Source: Duganella sp. Leaf126 (lineage in GTDB: Bacteria > Pseudomonadota > Gammaproteobacteria > Burkholderiales > Burkholderiaceae_D). Taken from it: DNA of 64,000 bases. The DNA lies in contig NZ_LMNW01000031.1 in the NCBI RefSeq assembly GCF_001423125.1, forward strand, positions 273,268 to 337,267. The letters are read 5' to 3'. Position 1 is the stretch's first letter. The number at the start of each line of letters is the position of its first letter. This document shows positions 63,206 to 64,000 of this stretch, piece by piece. Both the position numbers and the translations under genes were made by a program. The notes beneath the pieces were generated by a model that did not search any database, was not told the DNA's origin, and saw nothing but the letters and a program-made list of their open reading frames with translations.

Positions 63206-64000
63206 TTGAGTCACCTCATCGACCGACGTTTGCAGGGCAAGAACAAATCCGCCGTCAACCGCGAGCGTTTCCTGCGCCGTTACAAATCGCAGATCAAGGA
63301 CGCGGTGGGGCGCGCCATCAAGGGGCGCTCCATCACCGACATCGAGAACGGCGAGAAAGTCTCGATCCCGGTCAAGGACGTGGGCGAGCCGTCGTTCGGC
63401 CATGCCCACGGCGGCGTGTGGGAAACCATCAGTGCCGGCAACCAGGAATACCAGAAAGGCGACCAGATCGCGCGGCCCAAGGGCGGCGGTGGCGCCGGTC
63501 GCGGCAAGGCCGGCAATAGCGACCAGATGACCGAAGACGATTTCATCTTCGAGCTGTCGCGCGAAGAATTCATGAATTATTTCTTCGAGGATCTCGAACT
63601 GCCGCACATGGTCAAGACCCAGCTGACCGCCACCACCGAGTTCAAGAACCAGCGTGCCGGCTACAACATTTCCGGCACGCCGTCCAACATCCACGTGCTG
63701 CGCTCGCTGCGGGGCGCGCTGGGCCGGCGCATCGCGGTCGGCGGCAGTGCGCGCAAGCGGCTGGCCGAGGCGGAGCAAGAACTGCAGGCCCTGCTCGACA
63801 AGCCCGTGCCCGATCCCGGCGATGCGATGCTGGTCGCAGAGCTGCGCAAGCTGATCCATCAATTGCATACGCGGCTGGCAGCCATCCCCTACATCGACCC
63901 GTTCGATCTGCGCTACAGCAACCGCATCAAGGTGCCGAAACCGATGACGCAGGCGGTGATGTTCTGCATCATGGACGTCTCGGGCTCGATGGACGAAACG
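63206..64000 (+). CDS. yeaH: YeaH/YhbH family protein (DUF444), truncated by window end
   Basis: This is the first 265 residues of a YeaH-type protein; the gene runs past the window. It starts at TTG 63206, with AAGGGGG placed 6 nt before; no ATG lies nearby in frame. The N-terminal SHLIDRRLQGKNKSAVNRE and the HGGVWETISAGNQEYQKGDQ segment are typical. Near the end a von Willebrand A MIDAS motif DVSGSM begins at Asp257. The yeaG-yeaH pair is conserved and often followed by a SpoVR-like gene, which may lie just outside. Confidence 0.92.
   Translation, partial: MSHLIDRRLQGKNKSAVNRERFLRRYKSQIKDAVGRAIKGRSITDIENGEKVSIPVKDVGEPSFGHAHGGVWETISAGNQEYQKGDQIARPKGGGGAGRGKAGNSDQMTEDDFIFELSREEFMNYFFEDLELPHMVKTQLTATTEFKNQRAGYNISGTPSNIHVLRSLRGALGRRIAVGGSARKRLAEAEQELQALLDKPVPDPGDAMLVAELRKLIHQLHTRLAAIPYIDPFDLRYSNRIKVPKPMTQAVMFCIMDVSGSMDET

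Overview
The window is 64 kb of GC-rich chromosome from a motile Gram-negative betaproteobacterium. The best fit is Oxalobacteraceae (Duganella, Janthinobacterium or Massilia type). This rests on the layout of the flagellar genes, the Ala/Pro-rich protein tails, and a cqsA-like quorum-sensing locus that matches the jqs locus known from Janthinobacterium and Duganella. The assignment is inferred from protein character, not from a database search.

Flagellar region, 1 to about 38.1 kb: this block holds nearly a whole structural flagellar regulon. fliE (minus) is divergent from fliFGHIJKLMNOPQR (plus), which builds the MS ring, switch, export ATPase and export gate. A papain-like protease fused to a serine hydrolase follows (13.2-15.4 kb). 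The minus-strand hook-filament junction genes flgKL and the rod/hook/ring genes flgBCDEFGHIJ come next. flgA and flgMN run the other way on plus. Back on minus lie flhB, flhA, an inserted Rpn-type nuclease gene, an 18-codon leader ORF, flhF, flhG, fliA, motC and motD. Two near-consensus sigma-28 (FliA) promoters are visible, before flgKL and before flgM, so late export and anti-sigma genes are under FliA control.

Housekeeping region, 38.2 to about 52.2 kb: an RsuA-like pseudouridine synthase and an orphan small gene behind a perfect FNR-type box come first. A minus-strand operon rluC - HAD phosphatase - Rieske ferredoxin - S49 signal peptide peptidase follows. rne (RNase E) has a 0.7 kb upstream region, a long repeat-rich Ala/Ser/Pro tail and a clear intrinsic terminator. 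Molybdenum-cofactor genes moaA and a mobA-moeA fusion come next, then rmuC and a group II truncated haemoglobin.

Signalling region, 52.2 to 57.1 kb: an autoinducer synthase (jqsA/cqsA type), a membrane histidine kinase (jqsS) and an unusual response regulator (jqsR) lie around a divergent promoter that carries an FNR/ANR-like box. A PAS histidine kinase gene converges on jqsR and overlaps it by 45 bp.

Right end, 57.2 to 64 kb: a YbbP-type permease and an adenine/adenosine deaminase form a minus-strand pair. They are divergent from prkA-yeaH, a stress/nitrogen-starvation kinase operon that runs off the window.

No tRNA, rRNA, CRISPR array or complete insertion sequence was seen. The points most worth a second look are the FNR-like box in the jqs promoter, the degenerate P-loop of FlhG, the leader peptide coupled to flhF, the protease-hydrolase fusion within the flagellar genes, and the repeated non-coding block between flgN and motD.
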